The position numbers were made by a program, and so were the translations under genes. From Variovorax sp. (GTDB lineage Bacteria; Pseudomonadota; Gammaproteobacteria; Burkholderiales; Burkholderiaceae_C): a DNA stretch of 64,000 nucleotides. Below, one piece after another: positions 54,707 to 63,650 of the stretch. The stretch's first letter is position 1. Each line of letters starts with the position of its first letter. The stretch spans positions 1-64,000 of the forward strand of contig JAGIAI010000025.1 in assembly GCA_017744935.1 (NCBI GenBank). The letters are read 5' to 3'. The notes beneath the pieces were generated by a model that saw nothing but the letters and a program-made list of their open reading frames with translations, was not told where the DNA came from and ran no database searches.

Positions 54707-56122
54707 GTGACCCAACCCCGCACGCTCTTCGACAAGATCTGGGAGGCGCACGTCGTCATGCAGCGCGACGACGGGCAGAGCCTTCTCTACGTTGACCGCC
54801 ATCTGGTGCAGGACGGCTCCGCACCCGGCTTCGAGATGCTCCGGCAGCGCGGCCTCCCGGTGCGCAGGCCCGATCTCGCTTTCGCGACGCCGGACCATTA
54901 CGTGCCCACCGGCAGCCGCGCGCTGGCCGACGTCGCCGATGCTGAAAAGCGCGCGATGGCGCAAGCGCTGGAGGACGACAGCCGGGCCGCGGGCATCCGC
55001 TTCTTCGGCATCAACGACGTGCGACAGGGCATCGTGCATGTCGTCGGTCCGGAGCAGGGTTTGAGCCTGCCGGGCAGCGTGATCGTCTGCGGCGACAGCC
55101 ACACGGCCACGCATGGCGCACTGGGTGCGCTGGCGTTCGGCATCGGCGCGTCGGAAGTGGCGCATGTGCTTGCGACGCAAACGCTCTGGCAGCGCAAGCC
55201 GCGGACGCTGCGCGTGAACATCGACGGCAGGCTGGCCGATGGCGTCTCGGCAAAGGACATCATCCTGGCGGTCATCGCGAAGATCGGCGCGGGGGGCGGC
55301 ACGGGCTACGTCATCGAGTACGCGGGCAAGGCCATTCGCGCGCTGTCGATGGAGGGCCGCATGACGGTGTGCAACATGTCCATCGAGGCGGGAGCGCGCG
55401 CGGGCATGGTGGCGCCTGATGACAGGACCTATGCGTGGCTGGCAGGCCGGCCGAGCGCGCCTCAGGGCGCGGCATGGGACGAGGCGCTGCAGCGCTGGAA
55501 GCAACTCCCGAGCGACGAAGGCGCAGTCTTCGACCGCGAAGTGCACCTGCATGCGAATGACATTGCCCCGATGGTCACCTGGGGCAACAGCCCGGAGGAC
55601 GCACTGCCGATCACGGGGCGCGTGCCCGATCCTTCCGGCGCGGCCAGCAGCGAGCGGCGCGACGCGATGCAGCGCACGCTCGCGTACATGGGCCTGCAGC
55701 CCGGCCAGTTGCTGACGGACCTCGCGGTGGACCGCGTCTTCATCGGCTCCTGCACCAACGGCCGCATCGAGGACCTGCGCAGCGCCGCCGCCGTCGCGCG
55801 TGGCCGGCGCGTGGCGGACGGCGTCGAGGCCTGGGTGGTGCCGGGCTCGGGCCTCGTGAAGCAGCAGGCCGAGGCCGAAGGGCTCGATGCGGTGTTCCTT
55901 AAAGCGGGCTTCCAGTGGCGGCATGCGGGCTGCTCGATGTGCCTCGGCACCAACGGCGATCAGGTGCCCGCGGGCCAGCGGTGCGCCTCGACCTCCAACC
56001 GCAATTTCGTCGGCAGGCAGGGCCCGGGCTCGCGTACGCATCTGATGAGTCCTGCGATGGCGGCGGCGGCTGCGATCCATGGCCGCCTTGCCGATGTGCG
56101 CGGGCTGCTCGATGCCCGCTGA
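54707..56122 (+). CDS. leuC: 3-isopropylmalate dehydratase large subunit (LeuC-type)
   Basis: This 471-residue aconitase-family subunit isomerises 2- to 3-isopropylmalate. The [4Fe-4S] ligands are visible in '[13 protein letters not shown]' and '[13 protein letters not shown]'; '[14 protein letters not shown]' is the substrate-binding loop. GTG at 54707 gives the family N-terminus '[13 protein letters not shown]'. Because it is coupled to a Bug receptor and LysR gene, it may be a paralogue working on a related hydroxyacid. Confidence 0.92.
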   Translation: MTQPRTLFDKIWEAHVVMQRDDGQSLLYVDRHLVQDGSAPGFEMLRQRGLPVRRPDLAFATPDHYVPTGSRALADVADAEKRAMAQALEDDSRAAGIRFFGINDVRQGIVHVVGPEQGLSLPGSVIVCGDSHTATHGALGALAFGIGASEVAHVLATQTLWQRKPRTLRVNIDGRLADGVSAKDIILAVIAKIGAGGGTGYVIEYAGKAIRALSMEGRMTVCNMSIEAGARAGMVAPDDRTYAWLAGRPSAPQGAAWDEALQRWKQLPSDEGAVFDREVHLHANDIAPMVTWGNSPEDALPITGRVPDPSGAASSERRDAMQRTLAYMGLQPGQLLTDLAVDRVFIGSCTNGRIEDLRSAAAVARGRRVADGVEAWVVPGSGLVKQQAEAEGLDAVFLKAGFQWRHAGCSMCLGTNGDQVPAGQRCASTSNRNFVGRQGPGSRTHLMSPAMAAAAAIHGRLADVRGLLDAR

Positions 56123-56150
56123 AGCGTTCGAAAGCCATACGAGCAAGTCC

Positions 56151-56738
56151 ATGGAAGCCTTTACCCAACTCGATGCGGTGGCTGCGCCGCTGGCGCGCGC
56201 CAATGTCGACACCGACCAGGTCGTGCCCGCCCTCTACCTGCAGAAGCCGCGCTCCGACAACTTCGGCGATTACCTGTTCCGCGATGTGCGGCACGACGCG
56301 CAAGGGCGGCGCGGCGACTTCGTGCTCAACCAGCCGGCCTTTTCGGAGGCGCGGATCCTGGTGGCGGGGCGCAACTTCGGCTGCGGCTCCTCGCGCGAGC
56401 ATGCGGTCTGGGCGCTTTACGACGGTGGTTTCCGGGCGGTGATCGCGCCGAGCTTCGGCGATATCTTTTTCTCCAATGCGCTGAAGAACGGACTGCTGCC
56501 GGTGCGCCTCGCCGAAGACACGGTGCAGGCGTTGCTGGATGCATTGAGCGCAGTCCCGGGCACGCATTTGCGCATCGATCTCGAGGCACAGCAGGTCACC
56601 GATCCACAAGGGCGCACGCATGCCTTCGAGATCGACCCGTTCCCACGTCACTGCCTGCTGCATGGCATCGACGAGATCGACTACACGCTGGCCCAGGGCG
56701 CGCGCATCGAGGCCTTCGAGCGCGCGCACGGCGGCTAG
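56151..56738 (+). CDS. leuD: 3-isopropylmalate dehydratase small subunit (LeuD-type)
   Basis: The swivelling aconitase-family subunit partners LeuC. 'ANVDTDQVVPALYLQK' and 'VAGRNFGCGSSREHAVWAL' are diagnostic. ATG 56151 ('MEAFTQLDAVAAPL') matches LeuD N-termini and gives 195 residues; ATG 56112, overlapping the leuC stop, is an alternative. Confidence 0.92.
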   Translation: MEAFTQLDAVAAPLARANVDTDQVVPALYLQKPRSDNFGDYLFRDVRHDAQGRRGDFVLNQPAFSEARILVAGRNFGCGSSREHAVWALYDGGFRAVIAPSFGDIFFSNALKNGLLPVRLAEDTVQALLDALSAVPGTHLRIDLEAQQVTDPQGRTHAFEIDPFPRHCLLHGIDEIDYTLAQGARIEAFERAHGG

Positions 56739-56768
56739 TTTTTCAACAGTTCAGAGAGGACCACGAAG

Positions 56769-57839
56769 ATGAAGATTGCAGTGATGCCAGGCGACGGCAT
56801 CGGTCGCGAAGTGACTGCGCAAGCCGTCAAGGTGCTGAAGGCGGTGATCGGCCACACGCAGTCGCTGGAGCTGGCTGAAGCCCCGATCGGACAGGCCGGC
56901 ATCGACGCGGCGGGCGACCCCCTGCCCGCCGCCACCACCGAGATCGCGCGCAAGGCGGACGCGATTCTCTTCGGCTCGGCCGGCATGCCCGGCGACGAAG
57001 CCATTCCTTTCATGATGCGGCCCGGCGCGAGTCTGCTGCGCCTGCGCAAGGAACTCGGGCTTTTCGCCAACTTCCGGCCTGCGTTCCTCTTTCCCGAACT
57101 GATCGGTGCATCGACGCTCAAGCCCGAGGTGGTCGACGGGCTGGACATCATGATCCTGCGCGAGCTCACCGGCGATGTGTATTTCGGCGAGCCACGCGGA
57201 AGCGGCCTCAATGCCGCCGGCGAGCGCGAGGCATTCAACACGATGCGCTACAGCGAACCAGAGATCGAACGCATTGCGCACGTGGCCTTCCGCACTGCGC
57301 GTGCGCGCCGCCGCAAGCTCTGTTCGGTGGACAAGGCCAACGTGCTCGAAGTGATGCAGCTATGGCGCGATGTGGTGGTGCGCGTGAGCGCGGCGTATCC
57401 GGACGTGGAGCTCACGCATCTCTTCGTCGACGCGGCCGCGATGCAATTGATGCGCGCCCCGAAGCAGTTCGACGTCATCGTCACCGGCAACATCTTCGGC
57501 GACATCCTCTCCGACGCGGCGGCGATGCTCACCGGCTCCATCGGCATGCTGCCTTCGGCTTCGATGGCGGCCGGCACTTTCGGTCTGTATGAACCGGTGC
57601 ACGGCACCGCGCCGGATATCGCGGGCAAGAACCTCGCGAACCCGCTCGCGTCGATTCTTTCGATGGCGATGATGTTGCGGCACACCTTCGGACAGGCTGC
57701 GAACGCGGAGCGCGTCGAAGGCGCCGTGCGGCGCGTGCTGGCCGATGGCCTGCGCACCGGCGACATCTTTCAGCCAGGGAGCACGCGCGTCGGCACGGAG
57801 GAAATGGGCGACGCTGTGGCCGCTGCGCTTCGCGGTTAG
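56769..57839 (+). CDS. leuB: 3-isopropylmalate dehydrogenase (LeuB-type)
   Basis: This 356-residue NAD-dependent beta-decarboxylating dehydrogenase shows '[19 protein letters not shown]', the substrate loop '[17 protein letters not shown]', '[15 protein letters not shown]' and '[18 protein letters not shown]'. It completes a leuCDB set 30 bases after leuD. No asd gene follows, unlike the usual biosynthetic cluster of this bacterial family, which supports a paralogous role. Confidence 0.92.
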   Translation: MKIAVMPGDGIGREVTAQAVKVLKAVIGHTQSLELAEAPIGQAGIDAAGDPLPAATTEIARKADAILFGSAGMPGDEAIPFMMRPGASLLRLRKELGLFANFRPAFLFPELIGASTLKPEVVDGLDIMILRELTGDVYFGEPRGSGLNAAGEREAFNTMRYSEPEIERIAHVAFRTARARRRKLCSVDKANVLEVMQLWRDVVVRVSAAYPDVELTHLFVDAAAMQLMRAPKQFDVIVTGNIFGDILSDAAAMLTGSIGMLPSASMAAGTFGLYEPVHGTAPDIAGKNLANPLASILSMAMMLRHTFGQAANAERVEGAVRRVLADGLRTGDIFQPGSTRVGTEEMGDAVAAALRG

Positions 57840-57864
57840 TGCGTATCTCGGGTTGTGGCGCTTG

Positions 57865-58030
57865 AGGCAAGGACGCTAGTCAAGAGCCCGGCGCACGGCA
57901 ACCGCCGGGAACTCCAGCCCCTGCTCGCGTGCAGGGTCATCACCTTGATCGTGTCTGCCAGCGGATCGAAGTCATGCACCACTTTCGTAGCTTCCGGCGC
58001 GAAGTCATGGCCCTCGTCGACTGGCACCGC
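57865..58030 (-). pseudogene. Short UvrD-type helicase remnant
   Basis: 'HDFDPLADTIKVMTLHASRG' repeats the motif-V region of the fragment at 50800-51331. A one-base deletion then shifts the 'LEFPVVAV' equivalent out of frame. The DNA of about 85 bases (57898-57985) closely matches 50941-51030. Apart from this, the 57840-58225 stretch has no supported gene. Confidence 0.72.
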
Positions 58031-58225
58031 GATCGCGAGCCTGCGAGCGCTCGGCCCCCCCTACTTTGGCGCCTTGGCCTCTGTCCTGAGGCACAGATCT
58101 GATTTTTTCCAAGAACCTTCTCGGCATGCCTCCGCAGTTTCGAATTCCAAGACTTCATGCGCTAGGGTCACGATGGCGCGCAGAAACAAGGCGACGCATA
58201 CATCACCATTCAGTGGAGGAGCTAG

Positions 58226-58708
58226 ATGGCACAGGACATGTTTTTGAAGTTGACCGGCATTTCTGGTGAGGGGCAAGATGCAAGCCACAAAGACGAAATT
58301 GAGGTCGTACGCTGGGAGTGGAGCATCCGCCAGCATTCATCAATGCACTCAGGCAGCGGCGGAGGCACGGGAAAGGCCACCGTTGGCGATTTGAAATTCG
58401 ATCACTACATGGATCGCTCAAGTCCCAACCTACTGAAGTACTGCCTGACCGGCAAACACATCGACACGGCCATGCTCGTGGTCAGGAAGGCGGGGGGTAG
58501 TCCCCTCGAATACTTCAAGATCACGATGGGCGATGTCATCGTGACACGCGTTACCCCAGTGTTGTACGACAGCATGGCCCGCCCTCGGGAATCGGTCGGC
58601 CTCTCGTTTGCGAGAGTCAAACAGGAATACGTGATCCAGAACCAACAAGGCGGTTCAAGTGGTACGGTTTCCGCCAGCTTCGACATTCAGAAAAATCGCG
58701 AAGCATAA
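58226..58708 (+). CDS. hcp: Type VI secretion Hcp family protein
   Basis: Hcp forms the hexameric tube expelled by the type VI system and can chaperone effectors in its lumen. The 160-residue protein matches the family: 'MFLKLTGISGEGQDASHKDE', 'FDHYMDRSSPNLLKYCLTGK' and 'YFKITMGDVIVTRV'. The start follows GGAGG. No structural T6SS genes are nearby, so this is an orphan hcp with its own effector. Composition is less GC-rich than neighbours. Confidence 0.94.
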   Translation: MAQDMFLKLTGISGEGQDASHKDEIEVVRWEWSIRQHSSMHSGSGGGTGKATVGDLKFDHYMDRSSPNLLKYCLTGKHIDTAMLVVRKAGGSPLEYFKITMGDVIVTRVTPVLYDSMARPRESVGLSFARVKQEYVIQNQQGGSSGTVSASFDIQKNREA

Positions 58709-58717
58709 GGAGGGGGC

Positions 58718-59356
58718 ATGCTCTACATAACCAAAGACGGCCATGTTGATGCCGAAAGAATCAAGATAAGGATTTTTTCTGTAATCGAACGAACAAGGAT
58801 GAGCGCTGTTAACGGCATCGTGGTTCACCAAACCGGAGCGCCAACGGCCCAAGCGACCTTCAATTCGTATGGGGACACGAGAAATGGCACGCCCAACGGC
58901 GCGCACTTCTTGATCGACAAGGACGGCACGATCTATCAAACGGCCTCGCTGTATCGAGTGACCAACCATGTGGGCTTCGTGCAGTCGCGTTGCGTGATCA
59001 CCAAGCAGTGCACTCCGACCGAGTTGAGGCATGCGCAGAGTTTGGAGCTAACCAAGGGCAACAGGGCCAGGGCGATCGCGGTTCACAGAAATGAGATGAA
59101 CAAATCATGGCCTGATCGTTTCCCTTCCAACGTCGACTCCATAGGGATCGAAATCGTTGGCATGGCGAAAGCGCAGGTCTTGCCCAATGGTCGTGCAGAT
59201 GAAATCTATGAGCCCGTGGGCGCTCAGCAAAATGCTTCTTTGGAATGGCTCATCAAGCAACTCGCCGAGACATTGAACGTCTCAATGCAAGAGGTATTCA
59301 GGCATCCAGAAATCGGCAGAAAAAATGCCACGGAAGCGAGCACCGCCAAATGGTAG
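58718..59356 (+). CDS. Amidase_2-type peptidoglycan amidase, probable T6SS effector
   Basis: This 212-residue N-acetylmuramoyl-L-alanine amidase-like protein shows the zinc-site pattern: His in 'GIVVHQTGAPT', 'PNGAHFLIDKDGTIYQT', 'SIGIEIVGMAK' and 'RHPEIGRKNATEAST' near the C-terminus. There is no signal peptide, consistent with delivery by Hcp (ten bases upstream). It probably cuts peptide from glycan in the target periplasm. The immunity gene overlaps its stop. Confidence 0.85.
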   Translation: MLYITKDGHVDAERIKIRIFSVIERTRMSAVNGIVVHQTGAPTAQATFNSYGDTRNGTPNGAHFLIDKDGTIYQTASLYRVTNHVGFVQSRCVITKQCTPTELRHAQSLELTKGNRARAIAVHRNEMNKSWPDRFPSNVDSIGIEIVGMAKAQVLPNGRADEIYEPVGAQQNASLEWLIKQLAETLNVSMQEVFRHPEIGRKNATEASTAKW

Positions 59357-59772
59357 GGAAGTTGTCGTTGATCGCCGCCTTGATCGCCGCCACCGCGTGC
59401 AACGATGGCCACGCCAGAACGGTGACCAAACTCAAAATTGAAGCCGTGGGCCTCAACCGCGATCCGCCGGAAAGGCACTCAGATGAAGAATGCAAGCGAT
59501 TCAGGCCAACGCTCAAGCAAGTCAAGAACTACTTCAACCGGGCCTATCCCGTTGAAGGGTACATGGTGACAACCGAAAGATACTCGCCCTGCTACGCCAC
59601 TGGCACCCTGGAATTTAGCGATGGACACTTCGGCACATGGAGACTGGATTCCAGCGGCACCTCATCGTTTACCTTCAATCGAGGGGACCAAGTGTTCTTG
59701 TTTTACAAACACAATCAATGGTTCGACCCCACGGCGTGCACGTACGGCATGGGCGATGTTGGCAGGTGCTGA
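59350..59772 (+). CDS. Periplasmic protein, probable amidase immunity protein
   Basis: The ATG at 59350 overlaps the amidase stop and gives 140 residues. A signal peptide ('LSLIAALIAATACNDGHA') has a weak lipobox before Cys16. The mature part holds several Cys ('YSPCYATGTLEF', 'PTACTYGMGDVGRC') that could form disulfides. Location and gene order fit a periplasmic inhibitor of the co-encoded amidase. Not a recognised family; role inferred. Confidence 0.68.
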   Translation: MVGKLSLIAALIAATACNDGHARTVTKLKIEAVGLNRDPPERHSDEECKRFRPTLKQVKNYFNRAYPVEGYMVTTERYSPCYATGTLEFSDGHFGTWRLDSSGTSSFTFNRGDQVFLFYKHNQWFDPTACTYGMGDVGRC

Positions 59773-59795
59773 TCGGCGGTCCCGATGGTTTCGTG

Positions 59796-61187
59796 CTACT
59801 GCAGCTGCCGCACGATATCCAGCGCCTCTTCGATCCGCTCCACCGCGTGGATCGTCAGCCCCTCGATCTCCTTCGCGCCCTTCTTCGGCGCGTTCGCCTT
59901 GGGCACCACCGCCACGCTGAAGCCGAGCTTGGCCGCTTCACGCAAACGCTCCTGCCCGCGCGGCGCAGGCCGCACTTCACCAGCAAGACCAACTTCGCCG
60001 AAGGCGATGAAGCCCTTGGGCAGCGGCTTGCCACGCAGGCTCGACGTGATCGCGAGCATCACCGCCAGATCGGCTGCCGGTTCGCTGATGCGCACGCCGC
60101 CGACGGCGTTGACGAACACGTCCTGATCCATGCACGCCACGCCCGCGTGCCGGTGCAGCACCGCGAGCAGCATCGCGAGGCGATCGCGGTCCAGGCCCAC
60201 TGACAAGCGCCTCGGGCTGGGTCCGCCGTTGTCGACCAGCGCCTGGATTTCCACCAGCATCGGCCGCGTGCCTTCGAGCGTGACGAGCACGACGCTGCCG
60301 GGCACGGGCTCCGGGTGCTGGCTCAGAAAGATCGCGCTCGGGTTGGTCACGCCCTTGAGACCGCGCTCGGTCATCGCGAAGACGCCGATCTCGTTGACGG
60401 CGCCGAAGCGGTTCTTGATGGCGCGCACGAGGCGGAAGCTCGAATGCGTGTCGCCTTCGAAGTACAGCACCGTGTCGACCATGTGTTCGAGCACGCGCGG
60501 GCCGGCGAGCGCGCCTTCCTTCGTGACGTGGCCCACAAGCACGACCGCGGTGCCGCTGGCCTTGGCGAACCGTGTGAGGTGCGCCGCGCATTCGCGCACC
60601 TGCGCGACGGAGCCGGGGGCGGAGGTGAGCTGGTCGGAATACACGGTCTGGATCGAATCGATCACCGCGATCGTCGGGCGCGTGGCGTCGAGCGTGGCGA
60701 TGATCTTTTCGAGCTGGATCTCGGCGAGCACTTGCACCTGCGAGTGGTCGAGGCCGAGGCGTCGCGAGCGCAGCGCGACTTGCGCGCCGCTTTCTTCGCC
60801 GGTGACGTAGAGCGCGTTGCGGCCCATGTTCTGGAGCGCATCGGCCGCCTGCAGCAGCAGCGTGGATTTGCCGATGCCGGGGTCGCCGCCGATCAGCGTG
60901 ACGCCGCCGTCGACGATGCCGCCGCCGAGCACGCGGTCGAGTTCTTCCATGCCGGTGGGGGCGCGCGCGACGTCGGCGGCTTCGATTTCAGAGAGGGTGG
61001 CGAGCTCGGCCGATCCGCCGAGCGACGCAAACTGGGTGCCGAAGCGGTTGTTGGCCGCGCCGCCCGCGGGCTGCGCAACCTGTTCGATCAATGTGTTCCA
61101 TGCGCCGCAGCTCGGGCATTTGCCGAGCCACTTGGCGCTCGTGCCGCCGCACTCGGTGCAGACGTAAACGGTTTTTTCCTTGGCCAT
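59796..61187 (-). CDS. radA: DNA repair protein RadA
   Basis: RadA/Sms is a RecA-like ATPase promoting branch migration. The ATG at 61187 gives 463 residues: an N-terminal C4 zinc finger ('VCTECGGTSAKWLGKCPSC'), Walker A 'GGDPGIGKSTLL', the RadA motif 'IKNRFGAVNEIG' and a Lon-like C-terminal domain ('GFIAFGEVGLAGEVRP'). Divergent from the phospholipase D-like gene. Confidence 0.95.
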   Translation of the reverse strand: MAKEKTVYVCTECGGTSAKWLGKCPSCGAWNTLIEQVAQPAGGAANNRFGTQFASLGGSAELATLSEIEAADVARAPTGMEELDRVLGGGIVDGGVTLIGGDPGIGKSTLLLQAADALQNMGRNALYVTGEESGAQVALRSRRLGLDHSQVQVLAEIQLEKIIATLDATRPTIAVIDSIQTVYSDQLTSAPGSVAQVRECAAHLTRFAKASGTAVVLVGHVTKEGALAGPRVLEHMVDTVLYFEGDTHSSFRLVRAIKNRFGAVNEIGVFAMTERGLKGVTNPSAIFLSQHPEPVPGSVVLVTLEGTRPMLVEIQALVDNGGPSPRRLSVGLDRDRLAMLLAVLHRHAGVACMDQDVFVNAVGGVRISEPAADLAVMLAITSSLRGKPLPKGFIAFGEVGLAGEVRPAPRGQERLREAAKLGFSVAVVPKANAPKKGAKEIEGLTIHAVERIEEALDIVRQLQ

Positions 61188-61314
61188 GCCGTGAGTGTAG
61201 GGAGGCATCGGCGCCGGTTTCCCCGATTCGTCATCGCCAAGTCTGATGATGGAGCGGCGCGCGCCTTGGCGTCGAATTGCAAGGCTCAACGACAACCAAC
61301 GTGTGGAGATGAGG

Positions 61315-63147
61315 ATGCCCGCTTCCGTATCGAAGAAAACCGCAGGGCTCTCGGTCAGGGCCTACATCGGCGACGCCAAGACGCTTCTGGCGTTCGACAT
61401 GCCGAAGGGCAAGACGAAGAACCTGGTCGGGTTCACGATCAAGGTGCAGCCCGAGGGCCAGACGCCCTTCTACCTGCACAACACGCTGACTTTCGCGTCG
61501 CCGGAGCTTCACGCCCAGGACCCGAAGCAGCCGCCCGGCTCCAGCCTGAATGCGCCGTTCCAGAAGTTCCGGTGGCTGCATGTGCCGGGGTCGATCCACC
61601 AGGGGCTGCAGCCGTTCATGGGGATGTACACGTACACGGTGACGCCGCGCTATGTGGATGCCAGGCAGTCGATGCAGCCGCTGGACGCGAAGCTCAGCGT
61701 TTCGGTCAAGGTTCCGGTCATGCCTTTCGAGCTGGACGGGCTGCAACTGGGGTTCACGCGCGGCTACGTGCAGTCGCAGGGTTTTCTGAATCACTTCGGG
61801 CCGAAGGCGCTGATCCGCCCGAACGACAAGGAGCTTCTGTTCGACACGTCGCAGATATCGGGCGCGAACGCCGCCGGCGAGCAATACAGCTTCGAGGAGG
61901 AATACACCTGGCTCGGCTTCACAGCGCGTCAGCGCGTGATGGATCTGCTGGACGAAGTGCTTGCGGACGGCAAGCTGACGGTCGATGTCTTCGCCTACGA
62001 CCTCAACGAACCGACAGTGATCGAAAGCCTTCTCGCGCTCGCGAAGGTCGGCCGGGTCCGGGTCATCCTGGACAACGCCGCGCTGCATCACGACAAGGAC
62101 ATGTCCAAGCCGGAGGATCAGTTCGAGACGCTGTTCACCAAGGCAAAGCGGAGCGGCGCCGCGATCAAGCGGGGGCATTTCAAGCGGTTCGCGCACGACA
62201 AGGTCTTCGTGGTGCGCAAGGTGGCGGACGGCACCGCGACGAAGGTGCTATGCGGGTCGACCAATTTTTCGGTGACGGGGATGTACGTCAACTCGAACCA
62301 TGTGCTGGTCTTCGACGACGCGAACGTGGCCGGTGAATACGCCAAGGTCTTCGATACCGCGTGGGAGGGCGACGTGAGCGGCCCGGCGTTCATCAAGTCA
62401 CCGCTGTCCGGGCAGATTTTCGATTTCAAGCTGTCACGCAAGATCACGGGAGACATCAGCTTTGCGCCGCACTCGCCGCAAGTCGCCACCTCGGTGCTCG
62501 ACGAGATCGCGACGCGTATTGCGCAGGAGGGCAAGAAGCCGCAGGGCAAGGCCAGCGTGCTGTTCGCGGTGATGGAGATGGACAACGGCACGAGCCCCGT
62601 CTACACGTCGCTGAGCACGCTGCACAAGAACCAGAAGGTCTTCAGCTACGGCATCTCGGACAACCCGACGGGCATCGCGCTTTACGAGCCCGGCAAGTCG
62701 ACCGGGGTGCTGGTGACCGGCAAGCCGAGTTCGACCATCTTGCCGCCGCCTTTCAATCAGGTCCGCAGCGTGGGCCTCGGTCACCAGATCCATCACAAGT
62801 TCGTGGTGTGCGCGTTCAATGACGACAACCCGACGGTGTATTGCGGCTCTTCGAACCTTGCGCTGGGCGGCGAGCAGGCCAATGGCGACAACCTGATCTG
62901 CCTGCGCGGGGAGGAAGTGGCGACGGTGTTTGCGCTTGAAGCCATTGCGCTGGTCGATCACTTCCAGTTCCTCGATCGCTATGCGAAGAAGAAGGGCCAG
63001 AAGGAGCCGCTGAAGTCATCTGCGCCGGCCGCCAAGGACGCTGCCGCCAAGGCGGTGAAATGGTCGCTTCGCACCACCGGCGAATGGGCCGAGGCGTACT
63101 TCGATTCGTCCGATCTCAAGTTCGTCGACCGACAACTCTTTGCTTGA
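61315..63147 (+). CDS. Phospholipase D-like domain protein
   Basis: This 610-residue protein has two HKD half-motifs, 'FAHDKVFVV' with 'CGSTNFS' and 'HHKFVVC' with 'CGSSNLA'. An N-terminal domain of about 210 residues is unrecognised. HKD proteins cleave phosphodiesters in lipids or nucleic acids; the Asp of the motif is not obvious in either half. GGAG lies six bases before ATG 61315; ATG 61309 is alternative. No signal peptide, so likely cytoplasmic. Confidence 0.8.
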   Translation: MPASVSKKTAGLSVRAYIGDAKTLLAFDMPKGKTKNLVGFTIKVQPEGQTPFYLHNTLTFASPELHAQDPKQPPGSSLNAPFQKFRWLHVPGSIHQGLQPFMGMYTYTVTPRYVDARQSMQPLDAKLSVSVKVPVMPFELDGLQLGFTRGYVQSQGFLNHFGPKALIRPNDKELLFDTSQISGANAAGEQYSFEEEYTWLGFTARQRVMDLLDEVLADGKLTVDVFAYDLNEPTVIESLLALAKVGRVRVILDNAALHHDKDMSKPEDQFETLFTKAKRSGAAIKRGHFKRFAHDKVFVVRKVADGTATKVLCGSTNFSVTGMYVNSNHVLVFDDANVAGEYAKVFDTAWEGDVSGPAFIKSPLSGQIFDFKLSRKITGDISFAPHSPQVATSVLDEIATRIAQEGKKPQGKASVLFAVMEMDNGTSPVYTSLSTLHKNQKVFSYGISDNPTGIALYEPGKSTGVLVTGKPSSTILPPPFNQVRSVGLGHQIHHKFVVCAFNDDNPTVYCGSSNLALGGEQANGDNLICLRGEEVATVFALEAIALVDHFQFLDRYAKKKGQKEPLKSSAPAAKDAAAKAVKWSLRTTGEWAEAYFDSSDLKFVDRQLFA

Positions 63148-63186
63148 GAACTCAGGGTTAACCCGGAGTGGGTTTCCTGCGTCCGA

Positions 63187-63204
63187 TATTTAACATGTTA
63201 AATA
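63187..63204. promoter_or_regulatory. HpaR-type operator palindrome
   Basis: TATTTAACATGTTAAATA is a perfect 18-base palindrome 14 bases upstream of hpaR. Size and AT content match a MarR-family operator, consistent with autorepression of hpaR-hpaG. Confidence 0.78.
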
Positions 63205-63218
63205 AATCGAGACACAGG

Positions 63219-63650
63219 ATGAGCACCACCTTCGCGCACCGCAATCTGCCGCGCCTGCTTCTGCAGGCGCGCGAAGCCGTGATGGCGCATACGCGCCCGA
63301 GCCTGCGCGAGCATGAGCTGTCGGACCAGCAATGGCGCGTGCTGCGCGTGGTCGGCGAACACGGGTCCGTCGAAACCGGTCGCGTGGCGCGCGAGGCGTT
63401 CATCCTCGGCCCGAGCCTCACCGGCGTGCTCGCGCGCATGGAGCGCGACGGGCTCATCACCCGCAGCCGCGATCCCGAAGACCAGCGCTGCACCGTCATC
63501 GAGGCGACGCCGCACGGGCGCAAGCTGGTGAAGCGGCTCTCGGTGAGCATCGAGGCGCACTACAAGTGGATGGAAGAGTCGCTCGGCAAGGAGAAGCTCA
63601 CCCAGCTCTATGCCCTGCTCGACGAATTGATCGCATTGGAACAACCATGA
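63219..63650 (+). CDS. hpaR: HpaR, MarR-family repressor of homoprotocatechuate degradation
   Basis: This 143-residue MarR regulator opens with the HpaR N-terminus ('HRNLPRLLLQAREAVM'), followed by the winged helix ('LGPSLTGVLARMERDGLI') and dimerisation helices. HpaR represses 4-hydroxyphenylacetate meta-cleavage genes until an aromatic ligand binds. The stop overlaps hpaG as ATGA. Confidence 0.9.
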   Translation: MSTTFAHRNLPRLLLQAREAVMAHTRPSLREHELSDQQWRVLRVVGEHGSVETGRVAREAFILGPSLTGVLARMERDGLITRSRDPEDQRCTVIEATPHGRKLVKRLSVSIEAHYKWMEESLGKEKLTQLYALLDELIALEQP

